From Patellaria atrata CBS 101060 (lineage: Eukaryota; Ascomycota; Dothideomycetes; Patellariales; Patellariaceae), in NCBI GenBank assembly GCA_010093705.1, contig MU006093.1, positions 827,301 to 891,300 of the forward strand: a stretch of DNA of 64,000 bases, read 5' to 3'. This document shows, piece after piece, positions 20,881 through 33,499 of this stretch. Position 1 is the stretch's first letter. Every line of letters starts with the position of its first letter. Position numbers and translations under genes: made by a program. The notes below the pieces were generated by a model. The model made no database searches. It worked only from the letters and a program-made list of their open reading frames with translations, and was not told the origin of the DNA.

Positions 20881-23800
20881 TCAGAGAAAGGTGCGAACAG
20901 ATAGTACGTACTCGAGTGGAATAGGGTATCATCGTCTGCCTGAAAAATAGATACAGCCCATCCCCAATCCAGGCAGTCACCAAAACAGTCATAGCACACA
21001 CCACCACCACCATCCATCCATCCATCCATCCCATCGTACACAGACGCATAGAAGGGGTCCTGTTCGGTTTTCGTCCAATCCTCGTGCATCCTGACCTCGT
21101 TACCCAGTCCACTGACCGTTGGACCCAGCCCAGCAAGCCTCAATCTCCCCTACCCTTCCTAACGGTCCACAGGGCTGATGCACGGACCCTCCCCTTCACA
21201 CCCCCTTCCCAGCGCAACCGTTCCAACTACGACACGAGGTCCCCGGGGGGGGGTGCTTGTACATACATACTACACGTTACTACATAGCCACGAAGGGTCG
21301 CCGGGGTGTCCAGTACTGTTGCGGTGGGTAAAGGGTCTGTGGTTTGTGCCTTCGACGGGGTTGCGAGCAGCTGGGAAAGCCACAGCCGCTGCGGGACAAG
21401 GGGAGGAAAAAGAGAAAGTGATTAGAACAGATTAAGTGGGTTTGGGTTTGGCTCAGATTTGGGGAAGAGGGGGGGGGGAAGGGATGATGATGAGTGGGAT
21501 TACGTGGGTTGTAGTGTTGCTACTGTGGGATTAGACGTCGTAGTGTGGAATATCGTAAGGTATAATTGTAGAGTAGTTTTTTTTCTTCGATTATTTATTT
21601 TAGGCGACAGGGGATGGGAGGGCATGCGCTGCCGAGTTTTATTAGTCGGTGCGTGGACTTTCTAGCGTCCAAGGTTGCATGCATCACGAACATTTTGTCT
21701 GTTCCTGGACCCGGCGGTTTTCTTGTTAGTTGGAGACGGTGTGCGAGCCGGTCGGTGGTTATGGGCTTTCGGTGAACGGGTTGAGGTTTCGCTACACTAC
21801 ATACATTTTATTTTGCTTATTCCGCCTTTTCTGGAAGAAAACTATCTGACTATAGAAGAACTAAGGAACACGGGACGAGAGATGGAATAGAAACTTTTTT
21901 TTTGGAAACATTTTAGAGCCCGTGGAAGCTGTACGGCTAAAGTTGCCAGTTTATGACACTTTGATCATATTTTTGTACGAGAGAGCGTTTAATAAGATAA
22001 TAACTAGTTTTGTAATCAATATTACGAAGCACGTGTAGAAGAATTAGAATAGTTCTGCAATGCTCGTGCGCAATCTTTAGAATGCTCTGCCTCATGCCCG
22101 AATGACGCTTCAAGTTCTAATTTGCCCTCCAGATGACGCTCGAAACAGCGCGAAGAAAGCTAATATTGTAAAATTGACGGTTTCGTGTTGATTATTGATC
22201 TGCAGTTGATAGGTTACAACGGCTGGGAGGGGGGTAGGGTTAAGAACACACAGTCATACGGATTGCCCAACCGGTCGGGTAGGTTATAAAATATGCGCAG
22301 CAACGTGCAACATCTATACATTTCTAGATACTACTTGTCAACTGAATATTTGGGACCTGAAGATCTTCGATTGCATTGCCGTACCGACAGTTTCCATGGA
22401 TGGTGCCAGGACGTGGCTCGTGGGTCTGGTGGAATATCATCATATGTCACCTTTGGGTATTTATTTCTCCTATAGACCCATTTCTGTTTTTGGACACCTA
22501 TCGACTTGATGATTGTATACGCGGTGCTTCATGTGATGCCTAAGGTACAGTACCTAAGATGAAAGAGTCATTGATGCCTTGAAGACTCATACTCTCCAGC
22601 GGCGCAGTCGAACTGGAAGTGATGTTGCCCTCTCCAAAATATCGCTGCCTGCCCGTGCCTACTGTCAAAAGCGTCATCTGCCCCCATCAAAAGTCGCAAT
22701 CCCGCATTCAGGACGCGCAACCTACCACAACATATTCTCCCAGGTCCCGAAATACCCCGTCGACCCCAGTGGTTGTGTCTCCCCGTATCCTCTCACAATA
22801 TCCGTGTTAGATAGGGTACACGATCCCGACCCAAGGCATCCATCACTCGTCGATCGTTCGTTCTGCAGCCAACCGCGATTTTGGGAACCGTTATAACGAC
22901 CTCATTCCGATACCACAGTGTCCCATAGATTTGTATAACCACCCTCCGTTTTCTGCAAAAAGCCTCGTGGTGTACCAGGTCTTCGCCTGAGACAATCCAC
23001 CCCATCGCAAGGTCTGCCCATCTCGTTGGGTCAGGAACAGCACACCACTCCACGCCGCATCCCTTGTACCTACCCGAAAGAGGACATCCCAAAATGTTTC
23101 CAATACATGCAACTAAGAATCCACTTGGGGGGTTTTCATGAGTGGTTCGCGAGATGCCGTAAGCCAGCGAAAAAAAGGTCGCTGCACGGGCCGCGAGCCG
23201 GGTGAGCTTGACCGAGACAAAAATAAACCGCCCCCCCTAGTCCCCCGTCTCCCCGAAAACCCCCTAACCCTTTCAGCCCTACAGCATAACCGGCTACCTA
23301 ACCTTAGTGAGTAGTGGACCCCCCTAGGGACCGGATGGCGTCTCAGCGACCAATCGTCACCGCTTCTACGCTTGTTCCGTGGAGTCACTCTCACATGGAT
23401 GTCACGCACCGTCTTTTCCTCAAGGAGTCTAAACGGGAATCCGCTCTGTAAATTCGACCCTCATTCGGACACCAGAGGCTGTGCGTCACGAAAGGGTCTG
23501 TGCGGATTTAGTAACTGGGTGATTATGGCGACCTGTAACTTTCATGACCGACTTGTGACGAAAGAGACCTGGGGAGAGCTGGTGAAGCTTTAGGTTCCCG
23601 CAAGTCAATTCGTTGAAACCTGCGGTACATGGCGGAGGGGCTCTGTTCGATGATGAGTGGCGAGTGGGGTTAGCTGTTTGATACTTTTGTATCAATTGAC
23701 GGCCCCTCAAAGCTGGTTGGTCGAATATTTTGATTAATTTCTGTTTTTGCGTGGATACTTTTATTCGAAAATCTCTCGATCCTGTGACTGTTTCTTGGGG

Positions 23801-25102
23801 TCAGGATAATAGACTATTGGAGTAGTATTAGGAACGTTTATGGCGTTACTAATGACGCACACAACAACACCAAGGGCAGATGCTTGAGGCTGAGTGCAGG
23901 TAACTAGTCCGATTGGCAATATTTTAGCAGCAAATTATTTCTTTCTACTGTATTCGATGACTTTGAGAGAAAAGACTGCTAAAAGACTACTAAATCTACG
24001 CTTACCTATCACATCCACGCCTTTTCGTCAAAACGCTCTACACACCGCACTTGGCAGGAATCTTTGCCGGAGTCCCCGACCATACACCGTCTATCATTAA
24101 TTAACGGCTTAGTACACATTCACGACATTCTGAAGACTTTCAAGGGACAGTACGAGCTTCTGATCTTCGGTTTTCGCTAATCGCGCATTAATCGCATCTC
24201 TGACTCGTAGTAGGATTATTGGTATCACCCACAATTCACAAAGAAAGATATGTTTTCCGGCAAGGATCGAAAAACCACACCACCGTCGTGACATTCACTC
24301 TCAGCGCACAAGTACAGGCTTAGGCGATGTGACTGATCACATTCGGAGAATTTCCGAGCACATGCTACGCCATGTTATACCACGTTGCACCAAAGGAATG
24401 ATTCATCTGGAGTGTAATATTCTGGAAAGGGGTCCCCACGAGCCTCATCAGCGACCCTGCATCGCCCGTACAAAAGACAATGCGCTGCAATTGTGCTGCA
24501 GCACATCCATGGAGAGACTAAATTGCCGATGCATGACTTTGTCATACTCGCTGAGAGAGTTCAATAGCACCCTTCGTACCTGCATTTGAGCGCCCTTTCA
24601 CAACGTCCTACCGGTTCGTCCCGCATCCGACGGATCATAGTGCAACCAAAGTAGGCACCGAGCATCCTTACCGATGACACATAGTCGGAAATTTTTGCTG
24701 CGCAGCGAAGCGTAATACTACTTTGAGATGTGAGCCGGAATTATGATTCACGAGTCGAAAGGAGCTTGACCGGAACATGCGAAATCATACGATTACAAGC
24801 TGCTTCATTCTATCAGGGCTGTTCAGCAAGAGGAGTGAACTGGCATTGAAGAGGTCTGTTCAGTAGTTGAAAACCCCACGGTCGATTCTCTGCTCATCAG
24901 CCTGCTGTGTGAGCGATGTAGTACTGTGAATTGTCAATTTGATGTCGAAAATGCCTAACGAACACAAGAAAGAATACCGTAAGCACAGAAGAATCTTCTT
25001 CCTCTTCTTCGCTTTGCAAATAGACATACAACACGATAGCATGCTTGTCACATACGCCTATCCATCGTCAGTCATTTTGATCGGAAAACATTTCGTTTGT
25101 CT
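20881..25102. other. 4.2-kb gene-free stretch
   Basis: The first part (to about 21450) is the upstream region of the short-peptide gene and holds C- and G-runs and a CATC microsatellite. The remainder has only short ORFs with no recognised motif. A short C-rich patch with CCCCCTAACCC lies near 23260. No tRNA or transposon ends are seen. Confidence 0.45.
21011..21032. repeat. (CATC)n microsatellite
   Basis: Five tandem CATC units, upstream of the short-peptide gene. Confidence 0.85.
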
Positions 25103-26125
25103 TTATTCACAAGCAATCACACGCCCACTAAGCTTCCCTATGGACAAAACCTTTGACAGGTCTTTCCCATCTATTCTCACGGAAGCCCACCCCTCGAGAC
25201 TCTTACCGTCGGCAGACCCCTTTTGCTTCATGATGGTGCTTGGATGGTTAGCGATGCCTTCTTCTCCCCCTTCTACCTGAGTAGGATCTAGTTCAGGATT
25301 AGAAAGTTCGGTCCAAAGGCAAGAAATATTCTGAGGATCCGTAACAACACTTAGTCGAAGACATCCATGCATGTTAGCCTCGAAATTGATGATCGGCCTG
25401 TTCTGACGACCACTACGAGAAACAGTATCCCGTATGGCTATCTGAGTGAATTGGTCTGAAATGCTCTTCAGGGCCTTCAAGTTGGGTAGTTGGATGTGTA
25501 CATCAGGATCTGGACATCGAGGCTCATGGATATTTGCTACTGTCTCCGGGCTTAATACTCGGATTGGGATCTGCTGGTTGATCTCATGAGTTCGATCTGT
25601 ATTGCCGGTGGTTTGAAGGTCAACGGTTTGACCATCGCCATCGAACTGGTCATTGAATGAGCTGCCAAATGTACCGGAAGAACCGCTGAGCGATGTTATC
25701 TTCAAACATAAAATCGGCTGGTTGCCAACTTTGGTAAGACGAAGTTCAGCAGCTACGGCATTCAGGGCGGATTTGAGCGCAGCTGTAAGTTGTCCAATTG
25801 GGATTTCAAGATTGATAACGTTGTCAGCTTGTGATACGATGGTGTACTGGTCAAACACGGTGTTCTAGCACCTCTTTAGTTTTATTTCCTGATAACAGTC
25901 ACTCTAGACGTACGATGCTAAGCACACTGAATACTTATCAGTTGATAGAACTATAACCAAGAGAGAAGTCACTCACGCCCAAACCTGCGAGCCTTGCTCG
26001 GGTATGATGGTGAATCTGATATCATCTAAGCTCAATCTGACCCAACATATGCTCCCTATGGAAGTAAGTGCAGACACCAGCTTGTAGAAAGTATTGATAT
26101 TCTGGACATCTGCCTTAAAGCGCAT
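25103..26125 (-). CDS. HUS1: Hus1, subunit of the 9-1-1 DNA-damage checkpoint clamp
   Basis: Hus1 forms a PCNA-like ring with Rad9 and Rad1 that is loaded at damaged DNA and activates the ATR checkpoint. Exons are 26125-25977, 25926-25914 and 25864-25103, giving 307 residues. The middle exon is only 13 bases (TGTGCTTAGCATC). It is needed to keep frame between VWA and NTVFDQYTI, and both its introns (50 and 49 bases) have standard ends. The N-terminus MRFKADVQNINTFYKLVSAL and the SICWVRLSLDDIRFTIIPEQ block are typical Hus1. Later marks include INLEIPIGQLTAALKSALNA and, at the end, KLSGRVIACE. The length is normal for fungal Hus1. The gene is divergent to the P450 gene. Confidence 0.93.
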
Positions 26126-26595
26126 GATGGTTGAATAGGGTACGCGTTGCTAAAGACGCGTAGAGCTTTCTTCGGTAGTTGACGAATCAGTAGCGATGAG
26201 TGCACGGTCTCTATGAGAGGTAATTATCACCTCAGTGACCTCACAAGCTCAGCTAGCTTTTGACCTGCCTTTTTGTTCGTAAGGAGGGGCATCGATTCAC
26301 GGACACAGCCAGTTTTTCGCTGCATCACGGTTCAAATTAATGAAGCCTCTCGGTTGCTAAGCATCGTCCAGTCGGCCCTCGATGCTTCGCAAGCTTTGCT
26401 TGATTGAGCCTGGATAGGATAAGCTTGTATGCATCATGATCGACCCGAGGCAGCACCCAGCTTGGATCGTCCTTCATATGAGACTTTTAGATGGTGTTTC
26501 TATCTTCTCACTTAAATGGCTTTCCCTCCTCGTAGGTGGTATTTCTTCGATTCCGTGTTTGCTACTCCACTACTGTATATTTAAACCTTTTCAGT
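26126..26595. promoter_or_regulatory. Divergent intergenic region of HUS1 and the P450 gene
   Basis: This 470-base interval separates two divergent start codons. It holds both promoters. No specific element is identified. Confidence 0.45.
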
Positions 26596-28367
26596 ATGGC
26601 TCAGAAGGTCCATCCCTTGATTATAGCAATTCTTGTCTCTATATTTGAAGCGTGCATTCTTATTTATCTCTACAAATACCTAGGTCGCAATGACATATCG
26701 TTTACATATGCTTTTCTCTTTTCTTGTGCTGTCAATCTTGCCTTATGGATTGTCTACATTACCCAGATCTACCCAAACTTTATCAGTCCGTTACGCCATC
26801 TACCTAGTCCTTCCGTAAGTCTCCAAAACCCATAGACTGGAATATGAATTGATAGAGGAAGGGAGCTTGGCCGTTCCTAGGCCACATGTACGTTGCTTTT
26901 TCGAACCCTCCAGGACAGAACCTCCAGGAATTCGCTGCAAATATTCCTAACAATGGGATCATTTATTTCCAAGGGCTTTTCAAGGGTGACAGAATCCTAT
27001 TAACAGATTCAAGAGCTCTTGCAGATGTACTGGTGCATAATGCTTATGATTTCGAAAAACCGAACAAAGCTCGCGTCTTTTTACGGCGTATCTTAGGCGA
27101 TGGATTGATCCTCGTAGAAGGAGATCTTCACCGATTCAACAGAAAACATCTTATGCCAGCTTTCAGTTTTCGCCATATTAAGGAACTCTATCCCATCTTT
27201 TGGAAGAAGTCGATCGAACTGACCCAGGCCGTAGAAGGGGAAATCAGGCACAAACGTGCGACTGAAAACAAGGAGAAATTTACAGATGATACCGACGTCG
27301 AACTTAAGGAGTGGGCGAGCAAAGTTACATTTGATATAATAGGTGATGCGGCTCTTGGGCGCGACTTCAACACCCTCTGGAGTCCAGATGATCCGTTGAC
27401 CAGTATTTATCACGAAGTTACTAGACCAGACTTAGGGAAAAACATACATTTCTTGCTTAATCTTCTTGGGCCACAAAAGCTGGTGTCTTTACTACCAATC
27501 AAGGAGGAGCTCCTTCTGAGAAAGAATAGTAAAGCATTAAGAGAACATTGCCGTGAGTTACTGCGGGAAAAGAAAGAGCGTATGAAATTGGAAAGCTCGG
27601 AGCATGTCGATATTCTTTCTATCCTGATCAGGAGCAATGACTTCGCTGACGATATGCTCATTGATCAACTCCTTACGTTCCTCGCGGCAGGGTTAGTGCA
27701 ACTCACTTGATATCGAAAAGACTCCTTACTGACCAAATACAGACACGAGACTACCGCAGCAGCATTCACCTGGGCCGTCTATCTCCTTTCCATCCACCCA
27801 TTCATCCAAACCAAGCTCCGCGAAGAACTCTTCGCCAACATGCCCGAACCCTACTTCCAAACCAACCCCTCCAACCCTCAAAGCCTCTTCGCCCTTCTCG
27901 ACTCCCTCCCCTACCTCAACGCCATCTGCTCCGAATCCCTCCGCCTCTACCCCACCGTCCCCATCACCCTCCGCGATGCCGTCCGCCCCACCAAGATCCT
28001 GGACCAGCACATCCCCGCCGGCACCCAGGTGGTCGTCTCGCCGTGGGCCATAAACCGCAACCCGCACCTCTGGGGCCCGCGCGCGACCGAGTTCGTCCCC
28101 GAGCGCTGGATCGACGGCAGCGGCCAGGCGAACAACACCGGCGGCGCGACGAGCAATTATAGCAATTTGACGTTCTTGCATGGGTCGAGGAGCTGCATTG
28201 GGCAGGGGTTTGCGAGGGCGGAGTTGAGGGCGCTAGTGGCGGCGTGGGTGGGAAGGTTTGAGATGCGGATGGCGGATCCGACGGAGACGGTGGTACCGAG
28301 TGGGGTTATTACGATTAAGCCGAGAGATGGGCTAAGGTTGAGGTTGAGGCCTGTGGTGAGGAGTTGA
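26596..28367 (+). CDS. Cytochrome P450 monooxygenase
   Basis: This is a membrane-anchored haem-thiolate oxygenase of the ER. Exons are 26596-26814, 26856-27691 and 27743-28367, giving 559 residues. The first intron is short (41 bases) but joins LPSPS to RKGAWPFLGHM, the usual proline-rich hinge. Two hydrophobic segments precede the hinge. Helix I reads FLAAGHETTAAAFTW, the K-helix ExxR motif is ESLR, the PERF region is FVPERW, and the haem loop is FLHGSRSCIGQGFARAE with the ligand Cys. All catalytic marks are intact. The substrate and CYP family cannot be set by eye. It has no biosynthetic-cluster neighbours. Exon 3 is strikingly GC-rich with C- and G-ending codons, unlike exons 1 and 2. Confidence 0.93.
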
Positions 28368-28962
28368 GGGAGTTGGGTCTGTATGGTTGATCTGCTTGAG
28401 GATACTGTAGAGTGCTTAGTCATAGGGTTATGATATCATGAGAGAAGTTCCTCTGTGATATATCCAGCCGTAGATATATAAGTTTGCGGTTCATTAATAA
28501 AGATCAGAGGAGAAATTTGCATTAGCAGTCATCAAAAATCTCCTCATTTCAATATAGCTTCAAACAGACCACACGACAAATAAACCAACCAAAAGAAACA
28601 TCCCAAGTCCCACAACTCCTCCTTCCCCCCCATCCACCCAGTCTACGACAAACCACGTGCCTCTACGGGAGCCGGTAACCCAACGCGGTCGCACCCGCTC
28701 CCTCGTTCCCCTAGCAACCGCGTACAACCACCCACTTGATTGGCCAGTTCCAACCTCACGATTCAGCAGACGTTCGACGAAAAATTAAAATTTCCTAGTC
28801 GGGTATAGTCGGCGGGCGGATTTCTATCGCGATATATGAGGGATGTCTGATTGATATCTGGGGATAATGCACCATACTAAGGAAGCAGTGGGGATGTAAT
28901 ATTATTTTACTGTTTATATTGTTAGACGGATCTGAGTGTGTGAGAGGGGTTTGGGTGAATTG

Positions 28963-29011
28963 GAATTGGGGTTGGGGTTGGGGTTGGGATTGGGATTGAG
29001 ATTGGGATTGA
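28963..29011 (+). repeat. Imperfect GGGGTTG/GGGATTG tandem repeat
   Basis: About seven or eight short units, first GGGGTT type and then GGGATT type. It could form G-quadruplex DNA. It is internal to the window, degenerate and not a telomere end. Confidence 0.8.
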
Positions 29012-29663
29012 GCGGGATGTATGGTGGATGTTGTTTTTCGAGTGGCCGGGAAGCGGATGGCCTGACGTGGCACAACCACACACAGAGGTAGTTGAAAAGT
29101 TAATGGAGACTTGAAATATCATCTCATCTGCTATTTTCGCTTTATGACTGTATGTCCTATTACAAGCATCGGTATAAAGATTCGAATATTGAGGATAAGT
29201 GAACGGGGAAGGAAATAGAAATGTCTAAGAAATGGTGGTACTGGTTTGTCCTGTACTTAACATATTTAATAAGTGATAACGCCTCCAATGACGAAAAAGG
29301 GGGGACTGGTTGCGGAGATAGGGTTGTAGTATCTGGCCGTCCGTCTACTCTGTGCTCTTTATCTGTAGTTAAACAAAATAATGGATAGAAAATGGCAAGG
29401 CTATAAGTCTGGTCTTAAGAGATTCGTAGAGCTTTCCCAGCTTAGAGTGACATAGATATTTCGTTATGGGCCGCGAAGACTTGAAGCGAACTTAAAAATG
29501 ACGTCTTGACCCGGAGCAAGGAAAGTATAATACTGTTTATACGTAGATTGTTGACACGTCAACCAGTGATACGGTCCTGCATTTTGCTCATATTCTCACC
29601 AAATCTCACGGGGACAGCACAAATCGCTAGGGCACCAGCATATATAAATCTAGTGCATTCGTA

Positions 29664-29870
29664 GTGGACGGTTTGAAACCTGTTCCGTGCACCTGGGTTG
29701 CAGGTCGTGAAATACAGTATCCTGATCATTCGATAAGAATATTCCCGGAAGGGGGATGCAGACACAAAGCGACACAAGAGAGATTCAATGAGTTGGATGA
29801 GCTTCTACAACCTGGATTGAAGCTCTCCCTGAATCGAGTAATTAAGAAGTGGTTGAAGGGAAATATCTAA
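29664..29870 (+). other. Isolated 68-codon ORF, possible gene remnant
   Basis: The reading frame gives MDGLKPVPCTWVAGREIQYP followed by DHSIRIFPEGGCRHKATQER and ends IKKWLKGNI. Its residue mix looks protein-like, but no start context, partner exon or family is recognised. It could be the end of a decayed gene or chance. Confidence 0.2.
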
Positions 29871-32242
29871 AGCCTCTCAAGCTCATCAGGATACATGACA
29901 AAATATTATAAACATGCGCCAGCAAAAATGCGGAACAAATATAAGATTAAATTATTCTTAGAATCAAATAATAAAGTGAAACCCGTGCTACATCAGCAAG
30001 CGGACCGAAAGAGTTGACGAAGATAGATTGGACGGGTTTCGAGCTTCAGACCTTAAAATTTTCAACGAAGAACATGAACAGATCTTTCTACTTGATCATG
30101 GATGCAGCTCTTTGAGGTCAAGCGAGTCGTTTTGCAGTATGGAGACTTGGTTTGAAGGGTATATCTAAGGGTAATTATTCGAAAACGAAAAGAAATTCTA
30201 TATTATGTGACCGTCTAGAGTGATATTTTTCCAGAACTATTTTAAAGAAAGAGAAACCAGATTAATGAAAACCTATTATTTAATTTTTCATCGTCTTCTA
30301 AGTCCATGTTGGAGCTATCTTTCTTGCTATCGAATATGCTTAATCTTTTTCTAGATCAGAACTTTTCAAGGGAAGGCCGTCTATAGAAAAGAGCGACAGT
30401 CGGATAGAGAAAGAAGAACGGTACTCCACCAATGATAAACTGTTTTTATCATATTAGGAAATACTGGGTGAATTTTGTTAAAAATCTAGCCTTCTATTCG
30501 AAACTAGTTCGAATAATTAAGGTGCATATACGATTGACGTGCTCCCCAGTTCGTATCGGAAAACGTCAGGCGTTTAGAAGAACATCGACCTCGTCCTTAA
30601 TTCTTGTAACGGAATGTACGGATGCTCGATATTCGAAGGTTGTGCAGCTAGCTCGTGTTCAAATAATATGTTTGCCAATCCAAAAAGGCTCAACTGCCAC
30701 TCTTTCTGATGAGTGTGAAGTAAATGAAAGATACTTATCTTTTCTCTAAATTCATATTAAACTCCGGTAGGGATACTTCCTGCTTATGTTATATGTGTCG
30801 TAGACTGTGAGAATAAGAACTGAGTAGAAGAATATTTGACGTGCTTTGGTGGAGATTAACTAAACAATAACTGAGAGCCTCATCCAGAGGACGGGGAACA
30901 CAAAATACAAATGCGGTGATGGAGGATTGACCAGTGTAGCAATATTTCCAGTTCCAGTAGTATGATCTTCTCAGAAGATCAAGGGTGTACCGGTGTGGTT
31001 GTGCTAGATATAAGCCAGCCTCGTCCGGACGCATCGTCGAGAATCGAGATGAACAAAAGTTGGTGCCTACGCAGGTATATGGAGTACTAGGGCGTAAGAC
31101 GGAGAATCTATTTTCGATCCGTATACATGATTTGAGGATTGCGAAGCGTTAGTTCTTTGAGCTGGGAACCACAAGGCTATGAGGGACTCATTTCCACCAA
31201 GTCCTTGTACTCCATACTGATACAGTTGTCCGAGTTCAGTTTTGGGCTGAGTCTTGCGAGGACTTTATCGGTATGGATCCGATGTTGAATTAATGCCTTT
31301 TGTTATTAATTCAGGCGCGTAGAATTTTCATCGTAAGATGGTTGAAGTTGGTGGGGAGGTGAAGCTATAGTATTCCTCAGGAAGCTCCCCTTGCTCGTTG
31401 GGGGCCGATATGTACGCTTCTTTTGACGTCCAACAAGTCCTTAAGAGGACAATTATAGAGACGGACAGTAATGACAATATTACTCGTTCACCGGATTCAT
31501 CGGAATCAATTTATTCTACATGAGCCACATTAGCAAATGGTCCAGTAACTTGAAAGCTTGGAATCGGAAATCATGTTCTCGTCCCATCTCGGCCAACGGC
31601 TGCACGGCAGGCAGAACTTTCGTAATTGAATCTAGCAAATGTGAAATATCAGAGCCAAAGCCACATAACTCGTATACTTCCATCCATCATGATGATCGTC
31701 CAATGATGTTGTGATAGGTATTCAGCTACGGGTCATGCGCCTGATGTCCACAAGGCTTCACGTGGAATGAGCAGAATCGATGAGTGCTCTGGTTGGACGA
31801 TGAGGTCAGCCAGGGATATGAAACCTCTTGCAAAGGCTTAAAGTCGTCGCTGTTCCAGCTCTGAGCCACTCATCGTCCGCTACACGAGAATATTGACCGG
31901 CATCCATCATGCTGTGATGCTCTGATGCGCTGCAGGTTTGGACTAATTAGTTCATCTCAAAAGGCTGCCATAACCCGGCTTGAAGACTTGCTGAGAACGA
32001 AAGAAGCTCGTCGAACTTTTCGTTTGATTTCTCTTCTCAGTGAACTTTGTGTGAATCTTGTGACTAGGAACATACATAGTCCCGTCCAGTCTCTGTCACA
32101 TTATCTTGGACAACGAAGTGCTTCCTTGGCCACTTCCTTGCGTCGTCATCAGCGTATTTGCTATAACTTTAAACACGCAGCTCTAGCATCGTCTACCTCT
32201 TACCTACCTTCATACAACTTCTACACTTCTCCGACAGAAACA

Positions 32243-32868
32243 ATGGCCTTCAACTTTACCTTACCGTTGCGCATCGTGCAAATACTTTTCAGCGTCATAG
32301 TGCTAGGACTACTCGCTTATGGTATGTACTATCCTGTTGCCGCAGCTCGACTGCTATGTCGGTTTATCGTCGACCAACGCTGACTAGAATCCAGTCGCAA
32401 ATTGGTGGAATCAATTCTGGTGGACATCATCGCCATCTGAAATCAACTTCCTCATCTTCTGCAGCATCTGGACACTCCTCGCGCTCGTATACCTGATCAT
32501 CGCACCATGGAAATTCCCAGTTGCAGCCCACAAGTTCGCCATCCTCGGAGTAGAGGTTGTGACGATGATCTTCTGGTTTGCAGGTTTCATCGCTCTTGCT
32601 GCCTTCTTGGGTAACGGTAGAGAATGCCGAGGAAGTGTTTGCAACAGTGCTAGAGCTGGCGTCGCATTTGCGGCCTTCGAATGGTATGTATCTCTGATAC
32701 AGCCTTGTATCGATTTCGGCAGCTGATTCTTGATATCATAGGCTTCTCTTCACGGCCACGACTGTTATGGCTGTTCTCCATGTCTACCGCACTCGTAACA
32801 CTCATAACAACGAGCCTCCAGCGGAGATGCAAGTGCCAACCACTACTACGACTCCCAAGGTTGGTTAA
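32243..32868 (+). CDS. MARVEL-domain-like four-helix membrane protein
   Basis: The product is a small tetraspan membrane protein, probably at the plasma membrane or in vesicles. Exons are 32243-32321, 32395-32683 and 32742-32868, giving 164 residues. The four hydrophobic segments are IVQILFSVIVLGLLAYG, NFLIFCSIWTLLALVYLIIA, FAILGVEVVTMIFWFAGFIALAA and WLLFTATTVMAVLHVY. A loop with two cysteines (GRECRGSVCNSARAG) precedes the last helix, which is usual for fungal MARVEL proteins. The tail TRNTHNNEPPAEMQVPTTTT is polar. No specific role can be given. Confidence 0.82.
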
Positions 32869-33499
32869 GAGAATCGCCGCGATGATGATACCCAAGTTTG
32901 ATGGGAGCTGTGTCTCTTATTAGACTGAAAGTTGGCGTTGTTTAGAAAGACTATGGTCTCCTTGAATTAATACCCAACTCTGATGAGGACGGGGGTTTCC
33001 GGTTCAATCTTTATTACGATACCAATGCCTTTGGTGGGCTGCTATGGCTTATGCTTTACCTTGCTAGATAATTGAAATCTTAATTTCAACTCACTCGGAG
33101 CTTCACCTATGACGTTTCCTGTGGCTGCATAACACTAATGCGCATTGCTAACTTCTCAGGGATAGATTCGCGTAACTGGATACTTAAAATTCTGAATGTG
33201 TATTTGCATATATGAATGATATTCAGGTCAGAGTAGAGTAATAGACAAGCTAAGACTGCTGCTTCGTACAAAGGAAGGACAGACGGGAACACAACAAGCG
33301 GATGACAAATGCGGGCAGAAATGGAAAGTCGGGGAACACGCCAGCTCGACCGCCTAGCTCACCATATCTACTTCAACATCTTTTGCCTCCCAGCTCACGA
33401 TGTCTAGCATTCTTCAACACTCCGACTATTCTAGCATACTCTCATACGACTACAAGATACCCTAGAAACCCCCGAACTATAAGACATACTAGGAGAGCA
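32869..33499. other. Spacer before the WLM gene
   Basis: No exon is recognised. The frame of the WLM gene stays open back to 33302, but that part lacks family features and is read here as leader. Confidence 0.5.

Larger units (their letters stand above)
28368..32242. other. 3.9-kb gene-poor AT-rich stretch
   Basis: No gene is recognised. A G-rich (GGGTTG)n tract lies at 28963-29011 and an isolated coding-like ORF ends at 29870. From about 30000 to 31300 the sequence is very AT-rich. The last ~250 bases are the probable leader of the MARVEL gene. Confidence 0.45.

Noticed and set aside
20633-21136. 167-codon minus-strand ORF running into MGRGGYN as one protein
   Set aside because: The upstream part crosses the TATA box and microsatellite and has no protein-like pattern; only the last seven codons share the conserved ending.
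23255-23275. CCCCCTAACCC run as an internal telomere repeat
   Set aside because: It is barely one and a half units within a C-rich patch, too short to support a telomere origin.
28963-29011. TTGGGG-like array as a chromosome end
   Set aside because: It is internal, degenerate, mixed with GGGATT units and flanked by ordinary sequence on both sides.
30432-30749. 105-codon ORF in the AT-rich stretch
   Set aside because: No motif and a composition expected of AT-rich random sequence.
33302-33499. N-terminal extension of the WLM gene
   Set aside because: The frame is open, but the residues do not match the family and the ubiquitin-like domain starts right after the ATG at 33500. A targeting leader is not excluded.
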